From NCBI GenBank assembly GCA_012103325.1, contig WLWY01000006.1, positions 124,001-188,000 on the forward strand: 64,000 nucleotides of DNA. Reading direction: 5' to 3'. How positions within the stretch are numbered: the stretch's first letter is position 1; every line of letters starts with the position of its first letter. Below are positions 28,014 to 36,507 of the stretch, piece after piece. The notes beneath the pieces are model-generated. The model was not told the DNA's origin, did no database searches, and saw only the letters and a program-made list of their open reading frames with translations. This stretch comes from Alphaproteobacteria bacterium. GTDB lineage: Bacteria > Pseudomonadota > Alphaproteobacteria > UBA8366 > GCA-2717185. The translations under genes were made by a program, and so were the position numbers.

Positions 28014-30068
28014 TCAGGTCTCCCGCTCGCTAAGATGGATCATGAAATTATTGGCTGTGTCGACGTCCAGCGCGTCGCTTGGTCCAATCAGAACCGTTGT
28101 CGTGTCTTCGTCGATCAATGCCGGTCCGGTAAGCCGGTGCCCTGGCTTAAGATCGGCGCCCTTGTATACGTCGACATCCGTCAAACCGTTATCGAGGAAC
28201 ACCGAACGCCGCTCCGTGGGACAGGGCTCGTCAGTAGACGGTGGCGAGACTTCTGGCGCAACAGCGGGAAGGATGCCGGTGCCGACAACCCGCAACGCTG
28301 TCATTTCCAAAACGCCGTCGGGTTGAATGTGGCCGAACAGGCGTTCATATTCCTGCTCGAAGCGGATCCGGATTTCCGCCTTGTCCGGCATACCGCCTGG
28401 CACAGGCACCCGCACATCCCAGCTCTGTCCCGTATAGCGCAGATCGATTTCCCGGACGTGCTCGATTTCCGGCGCACCGCTCGCTTCCAGTTCTCCGGTG
28501 GCCCGGTCTTCCAGCGCGCGAAATATGGTATCGAGGTCTTCCATCGCCACGTCGTCGAACCGGCCATAGCGGGTCCGCACGAAGTCGAGCCGCAGATTAG
28601 TATGCAGCATGCCAAGCGCACAGAACACGCCGGACCGCCTCGGGATATACACCTTTCTGCAGCCCAGCATGCGGCCCACCGAAGCGCCGTGCATGGGTCC
28701 CGCGCCGCCGGCGGCCACGAGCGTGAAGTCGCGCGGATCGTGACCGCGCTGAATGCTGATCCGCTGCAGTGCATGCAGCAAATGCTGTTCCAAAAGGCGG
28801 ATCATACCCAGCGCCGCTGCGTCCACCGCGATGCCGAGCGGTTCGGCGACGACGCGCCCGACGGCCGCCTCGGCGAGTGCCTTGTCCAAGGTAACGGCAC
28901 CACCCGCATAGGCGCCTGCCTTGAGACGGCCCAGAACAAGCAGCGCGTCGGTGACCGTCGGCTCCGCACCCCCAAATCCATAGCAGGCGGGACCAGGATG
29001 CGCGCCTGCACCCGCCGGGCCGACGAACAGCAGGCCGGCCTCGTCGACACCGGCGATGGTGCCACCGCCTGCGCCGATCGTGTGGATATCGACCGAAGGC
29101 AGGGCCAGCGGATAGCCTTCGACCTTGATCTCATCGCTAACCGCAACATCGCCCCGATGCATCAGGATTGCATCGCAACTCGTGCCCCCGATCTCCATCG
29201 AAATCAGATTGTCCGACCCGATAGCCTGCCGGTAGAACGACAGAGCACCGACACCCGCAGCGGGGCCGGAAAGCAACAGCGCGACGGGCCGCGCGATGAT
29301 CCGCTCGAGCGGGATGACGCCGCCATTGTTCTGGGTCAGGAGGATCGGCCGGCGCAGCCCAAGCGCTGCGAGTTGCCCGTTCAGTTCCTGCAAATATGTC
29401 GCCGTGCGCGGCCCGACATAAGCGTTCACGACCGCCGTCGACGTACGCTCATACTCGCCGATAACCGGCGCGATGTCGCTGGAGGCAGAGACCCATTTCC
29501 AGCGTTCGCCAAGCGCTTCCACACAAGCGAGTTCATGATCGGGATTGGCGAAACCGTTGAACAGGCAGATCGCGACCGACTCAACGCCTTCGCGCTCGAA
29601 AACCTCGGACGCCGTGGTCACGTCCTCCGCTTGCAACGCTTCATGTTCGCTGCCATCCGCATCGATCCGCCCACGCACCGGTAGGCGTAGCGCGCGCGGC
29701 ACCAGCACGGGCGGATTCGGTTCGCGATGTGCCCAGACATCGTCACGCCAGCCGCGGCGGATTTCGAGACTGTCGCGGAACCCTGCCGTCGTCAGCAGCC
29801 CGACCTTCGCGCCCTTGCACTCAATCAGCGTGTTCGTCGCAATGGTCGATCCATGCACGAACAGATCGCATCGGCCGAGAATATCGGCAACCGTGCCGCC
29901 GAACTGCGCCGCTGCTAGCTCAAGGGTAGCGATGACACCGCGCGCGGGATCCCCCGGCACCGAAGGCGCCTTGAACACTGATGTCGCGCCACTCGCATCG
30001 ATCAGCACCAGATCGGTGAAGGTACCTCCGACATCGACACCGATGCGCCAGCCGCTTTCGTCCGACAC
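28014..30068 (-). CDS. hyuA: Hydantoinase A/oxoprolinase-like subunit
   Basis: A 684-residue HyuA-type subunit with the ASKHA-fold ATP site. RIGVDVGGTFTDLVLID (about residues 8-24) binds phosphate, FVHGSTIATNTLIE follows, and central GPAAGVGALSF and MEIGGTSCDAILM complete the nucleotide pocket; VAAGGAGPMHGASVGR is near residue 450. It supplies ATP hydrolysis to drive ring opening by the HyuA/HyuB pair. It ends 1 bp before hyuB and lies 21 bp after the racemase-like gene, inside the five-gene operon. Confidence 0.94.
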   Translation of the reverse strand: MSDESGWRIGVDVGGTFTDLVLIDASGATSVFKAPSVPGDPARGVIATLELAAAQFGGTVADILGRCDLFVHGSTIATNTLIECKGAKVGLLTTAGFRDSLEIRRGWRDDVWAHREPNPPVLVPRALRLPVRGRIDADGSEHEALQAEDVTTASEVFEREGVESVAICLFNGFANPDHELACVEALGERWKWVSASSDIAPVIGEYERTSTAVVNAYVGPRTATYLQELNGQLAALGLRRPILLTQNNGGVIPLERIIARPVALLLSGPAAGVGALSFYRQAIGSDNLISMEIGGTSCDAILMHRGDVAVSDEIKVEGYPLALPSVDIHTIGAGGGTIAGVDEAGLLFVGPAGAGAHPGPACYGFGGAEPTVTDALLVLGRLKAGAYAGGAVTLDKALAEAAVGRVVAEPLGIAVDAAALGMIRLLEQHLLHALQRISIQRGHDPRDFTLVAAGGAGPMHGASVGRMLGCRKVYIPRRSGVFCALGMLHTNLRLDFVRTRYGRFDDVAMEDLDTIFRALEDRATGELEASGAPEIEHVREIDLRYTGQSWDVRVPVPGGMPDKAEIRIRFEQEYERLFGHIQPDGVLEMTALRVVGTGILPAVAPEVSPPSTDEPCPTERRSVFLDNGLTDVDVYKGADLKPGHRLTGPALIDEDTTTVLIGPSDALDVDTANNFMIHLSERET

Positions 30069-30089
30069 ATTAAATCTCCCAAAATCAGA

Positions 30090-30836
30090 CTAATAGTCTT
30101 CCAGCAACGACCCAAATCCCGCGATGCGGTCCTCAATCCCGTTCTGGCGCAGTGCATACCAATAGGTCGCGGTGTTGATTGCCAGTACCGGCTTGTCGAG
30201 CCAGAATTCCGCCATTGGGGCGAGATCGGCAAAAGCGAGGTTCGTGCCGACCTGCAGGATCGCTTCGACCTGCGGATCGTTCAGTTCCATCACCGCATCG
30301 CGCATCTGTTCGCCGGTGACATGTGCGATCGCAGTTGGGCTTTCGCATTTGAAGCCCTTGATCGCCAGCACCTCGAACCCGGTTTCGGTGAAGAATTTGC
30401 GCACCTCTTCGTCGCCGACCGGCATGTAGGGTGTCATCACGGCAATACGCTTGATGTCGCCATACTGACGCAACGCTGCTTGCGACGCGTCCGAACCCAT
30501 CGTCACCGCCATGCCGGCGCGTTCTTCCAGCTTGGCTTTCAGTTCGATCGAGCCAGCGAGACCGCCCCAGAATGTCTCCGACGACATCCCCATGACGACG
30601 TGGCCCGGCCGCACCGTCATCACCCGGTCGACCGCCTGCATCAACTCGGCGCGGATACGCTGCATCAGTATTTCGAAGTCCGCGTCCCCGCCGAGCGGAT
30701 CGTCTGGAATATGAATCCGGGAGAAGTGGCTGGTGATGCCATGCGGACTCATCGCATCAAATTCCGGCTGCACGATGGTGTTCGTGGACGGCGCGATGAC
30801 GCCGAACTTCATGCGGTAACCAAGCCGGTCAACCAC
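30090..30836 (-). CDS. Asp/Glu racemase / maleate isomerase-like protein lacking the usual cysteines
   Basis: A 248-residue protein of the aspartate/glutamate/hydantoin racemase superfamily, closest in look to the maleate isomerase and arylmalonate decarboxylase branch: RLGYRMKFGVIAPSTNT at the start, VVMGMSSETFWGG near 95 and ILQVGTNLAFADL near 195. Both places where catalytic cysteines usually lie appear to hold Ser/Met and Gly, and only one cysteine is seen in the whole protein (FKCESP). The GTG at 30836 is chosen because GGAG lies seven bases ahead; an ATG at 30812 is an alternative. It sits between the Zn-dehydrogenase and hyuA. Confidence 0.78.
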   Translation of the reverse strand: MVDRLGYRMKFGVIAPSTNTIVQPEFDAMSPHGITSHFSRIHIPDDPLGGDADFEILMQRIRAELMQAVDRVMTVRPGHVVMGMSSETFWGGLAGSIELKAKLEERAGMAVTMGSDASQAALRQYGDIKRIAVMTPYMPVGDEEVRKFFTETGFEVLAIKGFKCESPTAIAHVTGEQMRDAVMELNDPQVEAILQVGTNLAFADLAPMAEFWLDKPVLAINTATYWYALRQNGIEDRIAGFGSLLEDY

Positions 30837-30856
30837 GTCTCTTCTCCCCATTCGCG

Positions 30857-31906
30857 TTACGGCGTTATGACGCCTTTGCCCGTAGCCTGCTGGTCGAACA
30901 GATTGTAGGCCTCTTCCGCCTGATCCAGCGTCCAGTAGTCCGTAAACAGCTTGCCGACGTCGATCTTGCGGTCGGCGACGAACTCCGCGCAGTCCGACTG
31001 GCCGTTTTTCGAAAACGTCCAGGACCCGACCAGGGTGATTTGCCGGCGCAGCAGATCGGAGCTGACGTCGAGGGTCACATCGCCCCGTTCGCCGACGAAG
31101 CAAGCCGTGCCCCACGACCGGGCTGCCTGGACTGCTGCCTGGCGCGCCTGCGGTGCGGAGGAGCAATCGAGTGTCTTATGCGCGCCTTCGCCATGGGTCA
31201 GGTCGCGGATCGCTTCAACCGGGTCGTTCGAGTCCGGCCCGATCACCTCATGCGCGCCGAACTGCTTGGCCAGTTCGCGGCGTTCCGGTGAAATATCAAG
31301 CGCAATCACACGTGCGCCCATGGAAACGGCAAGCTGCGTCGCCGAGAGGCCAACCGGCCCCTGACCGAAAATCGCAATCGTCTCGTCGCCGTGCAGCGAC
31401 AGGCGGCGCAACGCGCCATACGCGGTTCCCGTACCGCATGAAATCGCTGCGCCCACTTCAAAGGACAACTCGTCCGGCAGCGGCACAAGCGTGCTGACCG
31501 GCACCTTCATGTATTTGGCGTGCGCGCCATGTCCACCGGATCCGAATACCGTCGCGCCTTCCAGACACATCTGCGCCCAGCCCGCCGAGCAATGCTTGCA
31601 GGTGCCGCAGCCTTCGTAATGATGGTCCATCACGCGCTGCCCGACCCGCGCCTCATGCTCGGCAATACCGGAACCGACCGCTGCCACGACGCCACACGGC
31701 TCGTGTCCGGCGATGACAGGCTCGGCGCTGCGTTTGACACCGCCGGCCGACCCACCCGCGTCGCCGGTTCGCCGATACTGATGCAGGTCGCTGCCGCACA
31801 TGCCCGACGCCTTGATCTCCAGCACGACCTCGCGCGGACCCGGAGTCGGATCGGGGAATTCCTGGATTTCAAGTTTGCGGTCCCCTAGAAATACGACGCC
31901 TTTCAT
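30857..31906 (-). CDS. Zinc-binding alcohol dehydrogenase (MDR)
   Basis: A 349-residue medium-chain dehydrogenase. The catalytic-zinc residues lie in SGMCGSDLH and AGHEPCG, and four cysteines of a structural zinc site in GCGTCKHCSAGWAQMC. The NAD(P) fold carries IAIFGQGPVGLSATQLA (GxGxxG) near residue 175. It is the first gene of the minus-strand operon and has AGGGAGG eight bases before its ATG. It probably oxidises an alcohol formed from, or feeding into, the pathway with HyuAB; the substrate is unknown. Confidence 0.92.
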   Translation of the reverse strand: MKGVVFLGDRKLEIQEFPDPTPGPREVVLEIKASGMCGSDLHQYRRTGDAGGSAGGVKRSAEPVIAGHEPCGVVAAVGSGIAEHEARVGQRVMDHHYEGCGTCKHCSAGWAQMCLEGATVFGSGGHGAHAKYMKVPVSTLVPLPDELSFEVGAAISCGTGTAYGALRRLSLHGDETIAIFGQGPVGLSATQLAVSMGARVIALDISPERRELAKQFGAHEVIGPDSNDPVEAIRDLTHGEGAHKTLDCSSAPQARQAAVQAARSWGTACFVGERGDVTLDVSSDLLRRQITLVGSWTFSKNGQSDCAEFVADRKIDVGKLFTDYWTLDQAEEAYNLFDQQATGKGVITP

Positions 31907-32064
31907 GACGCGTTCCTCCCTGGCTTGGTTTCATTCGTTTCCACAAGCTTACCCCATAAGCCCCGCCGCGCCACCCAATCTGCAGCGAGCACAGCGAAAC
32001 GGTTCGCAGTGAGTGCCGTCAAATTTCCATCGCACAAAAGGCAGAGCCGGATACAATCCGTTCG

Positions 32065-32937
32065 ATGGCAATCTTCGCGCCCCTACTGTTCGTCTTCCTG
32101 TGGAGCGGCGCGTTTATTGCGGTGCGTGCAGGGATCCCCGATGTCTCGCCAATCGCCTTCCTGGCGTCCCGTTTCTCGCTGGCCGCGCTGATCCTGCTGC
32201 CGGTTACCTTTATCGCCGGCTCGTTCGGCGGGTGGCGTGAAGTCGGACGGTTGTGGCCGCACCTCGCCATCTCCGGCATCCTGATCAACGGCGCGTATTT
32301 GTCCGCCGCCTATTGGGCGATGTTGGATATCTCGGCCGCCACGATGGCGCTGATCGGCTCGCTGCAGCCGCTGTTGACCGCGTTCCTATCCGGTCCACTG
32401 TTGGGTGACCGCTTCCGTCCCTGGCAGTGGGTCGGTTTTGCGCTCGGTACTGCCGGCGTCGCCATCGTCGCGGGCCTCAACATTATCGATCTCGGCAATC
32501 TCGAGGGCGTGCTGTGGGGCGTCGGGTCTTCGGTCTGCTTCGTCGCCGGCACGCTATACTACGCCCGGTTCTGCAAGGCCTCAGCGCTGCTGACCACGAA
32601 CTGCGTCCAGCTTGCCGCGGCAGCGGGGTTCTGCTGGCTAGTCGCGCTCGGATTCGAAGATATTCATGTGTCCGTCACGCCTGTCGCGGTATGGAGTTTT
32701 CTATACCTGACCCTCGGCGTCTCGCTGGGGGGCATGGGGCTGTATCTGTTCATGTTGAAATCTGGCACGGCCGGCAAGGTCACGGCGAATTTCTATGTCA
32801 CCCCCGGTCTGACGGCGATCCTCGGCTGGCTGATCCTCGGCGAGATTCTTTCGCTGAATGCTCTAATCGGATTTGCCTTGGCAATGCTGGGGTTGTGGTT
32901 GGTACACGGAACGCGGGAAACGCTTAACGGTTCCTGA
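32065..32937 (+). CDS. EamA/DMT superfamily transporter
   Basis: A 290-residue inner-membrane protein with about ten hydrophobic helices in two EamA repeats (roughly 1-135 and 145-280). Typical stretches are LWSGAFIAVRAG at the start, ALIGSLQPLLTAFLSG, and GLTAILGWLILGEILS in the second repeat. Such carriers usually export metabolites or amino acids. It is divergent from the HyuAB operon, 158 bp apart, and may serve it. Confidence 0.9.
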   Translation: MAIFAPLLFVFLWSGAFIAVRAGIPDVSPIAFLASRFSLAALILLPVTFIAGSFGGWREVGRLWPHLAISGILINGAYLSAAYWAMLDISAATMALIGSLQPLLTAFLSGPLLGDRFRPWQWVGFALGTAGVAIVAGLNIIDLGNLEGVLWGVGSSVCFVAGTLYYARFCKASALLTTNCVQLAAAAGFCWLVALGFEDIHVSVTPVAVWSFLYLTLGVSLGGMGLYLFMLKSGTAGKVTANFYVTPGLTAILGWLILGEILSLNALIGFALAMLGLWLVHGTRETLNGS

Positions 32938-32983
32938 AGGATGACTTTTTATTGTCGCCGCAGAACCGGACAAAGGCGCCACA

Positions 32984-33742
32984 ATGGACACAATCGACAA
33001 CATCACCGCACAGGTCGAATCGGATTTCGAGCTTGAGGTCCGGGATGAACTGGCCTCTTTCGAGGTGCTAACCAGCAATATGCGTGTCCAGGACGCTGTG
33101 GCAGGTCTGGCTTCCTTCCACGAAGGTCTCGACAAGCTTATGGCGCTGCGGTCGTCGGTCGACAAACCACTGTTCGAGCTCCTGCTGCGTCGGATGGAAA
33201 ATTATCTGACCGACCTGACCGAACCAACGGACGACCAGATCGGCGATATCGAAACGTTTCTCGATCTGATGCACGGCATCCTCGATGGCGAGGTCGGCGG
33301 TGAAGTCAACGAGGCCGAATTTTTCCGCTCGCTGCCCGTACAGCGCCCGGCGGATTTAGAGGATTTCCAGCATCTCGATCTGGAAATCCTCGTCGTGGAT
33401 ACGAACAAGACGGCCGCCCGAATCGTCGGGCGCGAGCTGGCGAATTGCGGCTACCGTGTCGCGACGGCGAGCCGCTCCTTCGAAGCGCTCGAGCTCGCGA
33501 TACGGACACGGCCGGACATGATCATCTCTTCCGGCGTCCTCGATGAGATGAGCGGCGTCGACCTCGCTGCCGCGCTCGCGGTCATCCAGCTGACCGAAGC
33601 AATACCGTTCGCTCTGCTTACCAGCTCGGACTCGAACGATGCATCATTGAAACGTCTGCCCAGCTCGGTCGCAGTGATGAAAAAAGGCGATGAATTCTCG
33701 AACGATTTCGCGGCAGCCCTGGAACGGTTCGGGATCGCTTAG
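32984..33742 (+). CDS. Response-regulator-like protein with a degenerate receiver
   Basis: A 252-residue protein. The N-terminal ~120 residues are acidic and predicted helical, with no recognised domain. The C-terminal half (130-250) has the fold pattern of a CheY receiver: LEILVVDTNK with Asp139, Thr213 in FALLTSSDS and a lysine in VMKKGD (233-234). The position of the phosphorylated Asp, after PDMIIS, is Ser183, and one of the paired acidic residues is missing. It therefore cannot be phosphorylated in the normal way. It shares a 4-bp stop overlap with the convergent CoA-transferase. Confidence 0.8.
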   Translation: MDTIDNITAQVESDFELEVRDELASFEVLTSNMRVQDAVAGLASFHEGLDKLMALRSSVDKPLFELLLRRMENYLTDLTEPTDDQIGDIETFLDLMHGILDGEVGGEVNEAEFFRSLPVQRPADLEDFQHLDLEILVVDTNKTAARIVGRELANCGYRVATASRSFEALELAIRTRPDMIISSGVLDEMSGVDLAAALAVIQLTEAIPFALLTSSDSNDASLKRLPSSVAVMKKGDEFSNDFAAALERFGIA

Positions 33743-34947
33743 CCCACAACGTTCGAGTCTTTCAGCGCTTCGACCATTCCCGCATCCAACCCCAGCCAAT
33801 CCGCCAGCACCGTCTCGGTGTGCTCCCCAATTCCGGGCTCCGGCGCTAAAGCCGGCGGTTCGCTGCCGGCGAATCGGAGCGGGCTCGAGGGCAACACGAT
33901 CTTGCCCATTTCCGGATGATCGACGTCGTGCAGCATGCCGCGCGCGTGCATATGCGGGTCGGCGGTCACCTCGGTGAGGTCACGGACCGGGGCGGCAGGG
34001 ATACGGTTATCCTTGAAGATTTGCGTTACTTCATATTTCGAACGTCCGCGCAGCCAAGGCGCAACGATCTCATCGACAGCGTCTTCGTTCTCGCCGCGCA
34101 GCGCTTGGGTCGCGAAACGCGGATCGTCGGCGGCATCGGTGCGGCCGATCACCTCCAGCAGGCTGGTCCAGTGCGCATCCCGCACGCAGATAACCGCGAT
34201 GTGACCGTCGGTGCATTCATAGACATTGTAAGGTGCGGAACCGCGCGTCGGATGCCGGTTGCCGCGCCGTTCCGGCTGTTTCCAGCCCTGGCTGAGCATG
34301 CCCGCAACATTGCTGGCGAGCGCCGGGTAGAGCGCTTCCTGCATCGCCACTTCCACCAGCCGCCCTTGCCCCGTCACCGAACGTTCGTAGAGCGCGGTGG
34401 TAATCGCAGCATAGAGATGCACGCCGCCCAGAAAGTCGCAGATGGCAAGACCGGTCTTGAGCGGCGGACCGTCGGCCGGGCCGTTGATACCCATCACGCC
34501 GCCGACCGCCTGTACGGTGAGATCCATCGCCAGATTGTCACGGTCCGGCCCGCTGAGGCCGTAACCCGTGCCGGACGCATAGATCAGCCGCGGATTAACG
34601 TCCATCAGCACATCTGCTCCGACGCCGAGCCGGTCCATCGCGCCGGGCGCAAAATTCTCCAGCAGCACATCGGCCTGTTTGGCAAGGTCGATCAGCAATG
34701 TCTTGCCGCGATCCGCTTTCAGGTTGATCGCGATGCCGCGCTTGTTGGTGTTGAGCGCCGCGAAGGACAGCGGCACGCCCATGCCGCCGCCCCGCTTGCG
34801 CAACGCCTCGCCATCCAACGGTTCGACCTTGACCACATCGGCCCCGCCATGGGCGAGCAGAAACCCGGCATAGGGACCGTTATAGATCTGTCCGAGGTCG
34901 AGAACCTTTACGCCCTGCAGCGGCGGCGTTACCGGAGCTTCGGTCAT
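33739..34947 (-). CDS. CaiB/BaiF family CoA-transferase
   Basis: A 402-residue class III CoA-transferase: LQGVKVLDLGQIYNGPYAGFLLAHGGADVVKVEPLDGE at the start in several motif blocks, NTNKRGIAINLK, and MDLTVQAVGGVMG with the conserved catalytic-Asp position. The start MTEAPV at 34947 lies two bases after the acyl-CoA dehydrogenase stop, so the two are coupled. It is the last gene of the operon enoyl-CoA hydratase, small GIY-YIG-like protein, acyl-CoA dehydrogenase, CoA-transferase, and would activate the acid those enzymes degrade. Confidence 0.91.
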   Translation of the reverse strand: MTEAPVTPPLQGVKVLDLGQIYNGPYAGFLLAHGGADVVKVEPLDGEALRKRGGGMGVPLSFAALNTNKRGIAINLKADRGKTLLIDLAKQADVLLENFAPGAMDRLGVGADVLMDVNPRLIYASGTGYGLSGPDRDNLAMDLTVQAVGGVMGINGPADGPPLKTGLAICDFLGGVHLYAAITTALYERSVTGQGRLVEVAMQEALYPALASNVAGMLSQGWKQPERRGNRHPTRGSAPYNVYECTDGHIAVICVRDAHWTSLLEVIGRTDAADDPRFATQALRGENEDAVDEIVAPWLRGRSKYEVTQIFKDNRIPAAPVRDLTEVTADPHMHARGMLHDVDHPEMGKIVLPSSPLRFAGSEPPALAPEPGIGEHTETVLADWLGLDAGMVEALKDSNVVG

Positions 34948-34949
34948 CG

Positions 34950-36113
34950 CTACCGGAGACTCGCGCCGAGGATGTCGCGGGCGATGACGTGTTTCTGCAC
35001 CTCGCTCGGCCCTTCGCCGACGCGGCGAATGCGCAGTTCGCGGTACCAACGCTCAAGCGGCAGATCCTTGGCCACACCGAGCCCGCCATGGATCTGCATC
35101 GAGCGGTCGACCACGCGGCCCGCCGCTTCCGACGCGACGAGCTTCGCGATCGCGGACTCGGTGCGGAAGGGTTCGCCGCGGTCCGCCTTGGCCGCGCCAT
35201 CCATGACAAGCCAGCGTGCCTGCCGAATATCGATCTCGTTCTCGACCAGCATCCACTGGATACCTTGCCGCGACGACAAAGGCGCGCCAAAGGTCTCCCG
35301 GATCTTGGAATATTCGATGGCCATCTCATGCGCCCTTATCGCAACGCCAAGACACTCCGCCGCATAGGGCACGCGCTGCCGCGACAGTCGGTCGTTGGCG
35401 ATAGCGAACCCGCCACCTTCTTCGCCCAGGATGTTCTCATGCGGGACTCGGAGATCTTCCAGCTGGATTTCGGTCGCATACTTCGCCGACCGCAAGGTGT
35501 GTACGATGCGGCGAACGTTGAAGCCCGGCCATTGTGTCTCCACGATGAAGGCGGTGACGCCCGTACGGCCCGGGCCGCCCGTGCGCGCGAAGAGCAGGCC
35601 GTAATCGGCCCGGTCTGCACCGCTGATCCAAAGCTTGGTGCCATTCAGCACCCAGTCGTCGCCGTCGCGCACCGCGCGAGTCTGGATCGCCCGTCCCGGG
35701 TCGCTGCCGCCGGACGGTTCAGACAAGCCGAAGAAGACGCGCTTCTTACCTTCCAGCATGGGGTATAGATACTTGTTCTTCTGGTCGTCCGTCGCTTCGA
35801 AGAGCTGCGCCTGCCGCGCCCCACCGAAGGCGTAGTAGCACGGTGCGTATAGGCCCGCTCGATGCTGGCTGCATTCGATGGCGATCAAACAGCGTGTCAC
35901 CAAATTGATATCGGGCCCGCCATATTCCGGCGGCGTATCGAGGCCGTAGAGGCCCATTTCCTTGACCTTGTCGACCAGCTTCGCGAGCTGTTCAGGCGGC
36001 AATTCGTCGGCATCGGGGTCGAGATCGTCCTCCAGTGGTACGATCTCCTCGCGCACGAAGCGGCGCACGATATCGACGATCATTCTTTGTTCATCTGTAA
36101 GGGCGAGATCCAT
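34950..36113 (-). CDS. Acyl-CoA dehydrogenase
   Basis: A 387-residue flavoprotein that introduces a 2,3-double bond in an acyl-CoA and passes electrons to ETF. Visible blocks are FGLSEPSGGSDP, WVLNGTKLWISGADRAD (FAD contact), and QIHGGLGVAKDLPLERWYRE. The C-terminal RRVGEGPSEVQK contains the catalytic glutamate at the position used by medium-chain enzymes. The length equals the family norm. GGAAACGGCG precedes the start. Chain length preference is not evident. Confidence 0.94.
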   Translation of the reverse strand: MDLALTDEQRMIVDIVRRFVREEIVPLEDDLDPDADELPPEQLAKLVDKVKEMGLYGLDTPPEYGGPDINLVTRCLIAIECSQHRAGLYAPCYYAFGGARQAQLFEATDDQKNKYLYPMLEGKKRVFFGLSEPSGGSDPGRAIQTRAVRDGDDWVLNGTKLWISGADRADYGLLFARTGGPGRTGVTAFIVETQWPGFNVRRIVHTLRSAKYATEIQLEDLRVPHENILGEEGGGFAIANDRLSRQRVPYAAECLGVAIRAHEMAIEYSKIRETFGAPLSSRQGIQWMLVENEIDIRQARWLVMDGAAKADRGEPFRTESAIAKLVASEAAGRVVDRSMQIHGGLGVAKDLPLERWYRELRIRRVGEGPSEVQKHVIARDILGASLR

Positions 36114-36166
36114 CGCCGTTTCCTTCCATTCGTTCCCGTCACATAATCAAGTATTCAGGATCATCC

Positions 36167-36505
36167 TCAGCCCGGACGGAGTTGCCCCAGACTGCGTGTA
36201 TCGACATCGGTATTGGCCACGGGCAGCACGCCGTGGTCACTCCAATAGGCCTGCAGCAGTTCGAAATGCCGCGTGCGGTAGGCCATGTTCACCTCGACGC
36301 GGAACTGGGTCGCCCCGGCGGGCGGATCCTCAAGCGCTTTCTGCAGCTCGCCCTTGAGGCCGAACAGACTGCGGCCGCCGGCGACGCCGATATAGACGAT
36401 ATCGCCCGCATCATTGCCAAGCTGATAGACGCCGAGGTGACCCGCGATCAGGCGGAGACTATCCGCATTAAGCGGCATCCATTGTTTGTCGAGACGCACC
36501 GCCAT
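36167..36505 (-). CDS. Small GIY-YIG-like protein
   Basis: A 112-residue protein whose N-terminal part reads GVYQLGNDAGDIVYIGVAGG, matching the GIY-YIG strand pair, and is followed by GLKGELQKALE. The family's typical downstream arginine and glutamate are not clearly seen, so nuclease activity is unproven. Only the part from the ATG at 36505 is real; the frame upstream overlaps enoyl-CoA hydratase as a shadow. The start lies two bases past the hydratase stop, so it is embedded in the beta-oxidation-like operon, an odd place for a nuclease-fold protein. Confidence 0.65.
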   Translation of the reverse strand: MAVRLDKQWMPLNADSLRLIAGHLGVYQLGNDAGDIVYIGVAGGRSLFGLKGELQKALEDPPAGATQFRVEVNMAYRTRHFELLQAYWSDHGVLPVANTDVDTRSLGQLRPG

Positions 36506-36507
36506 GT

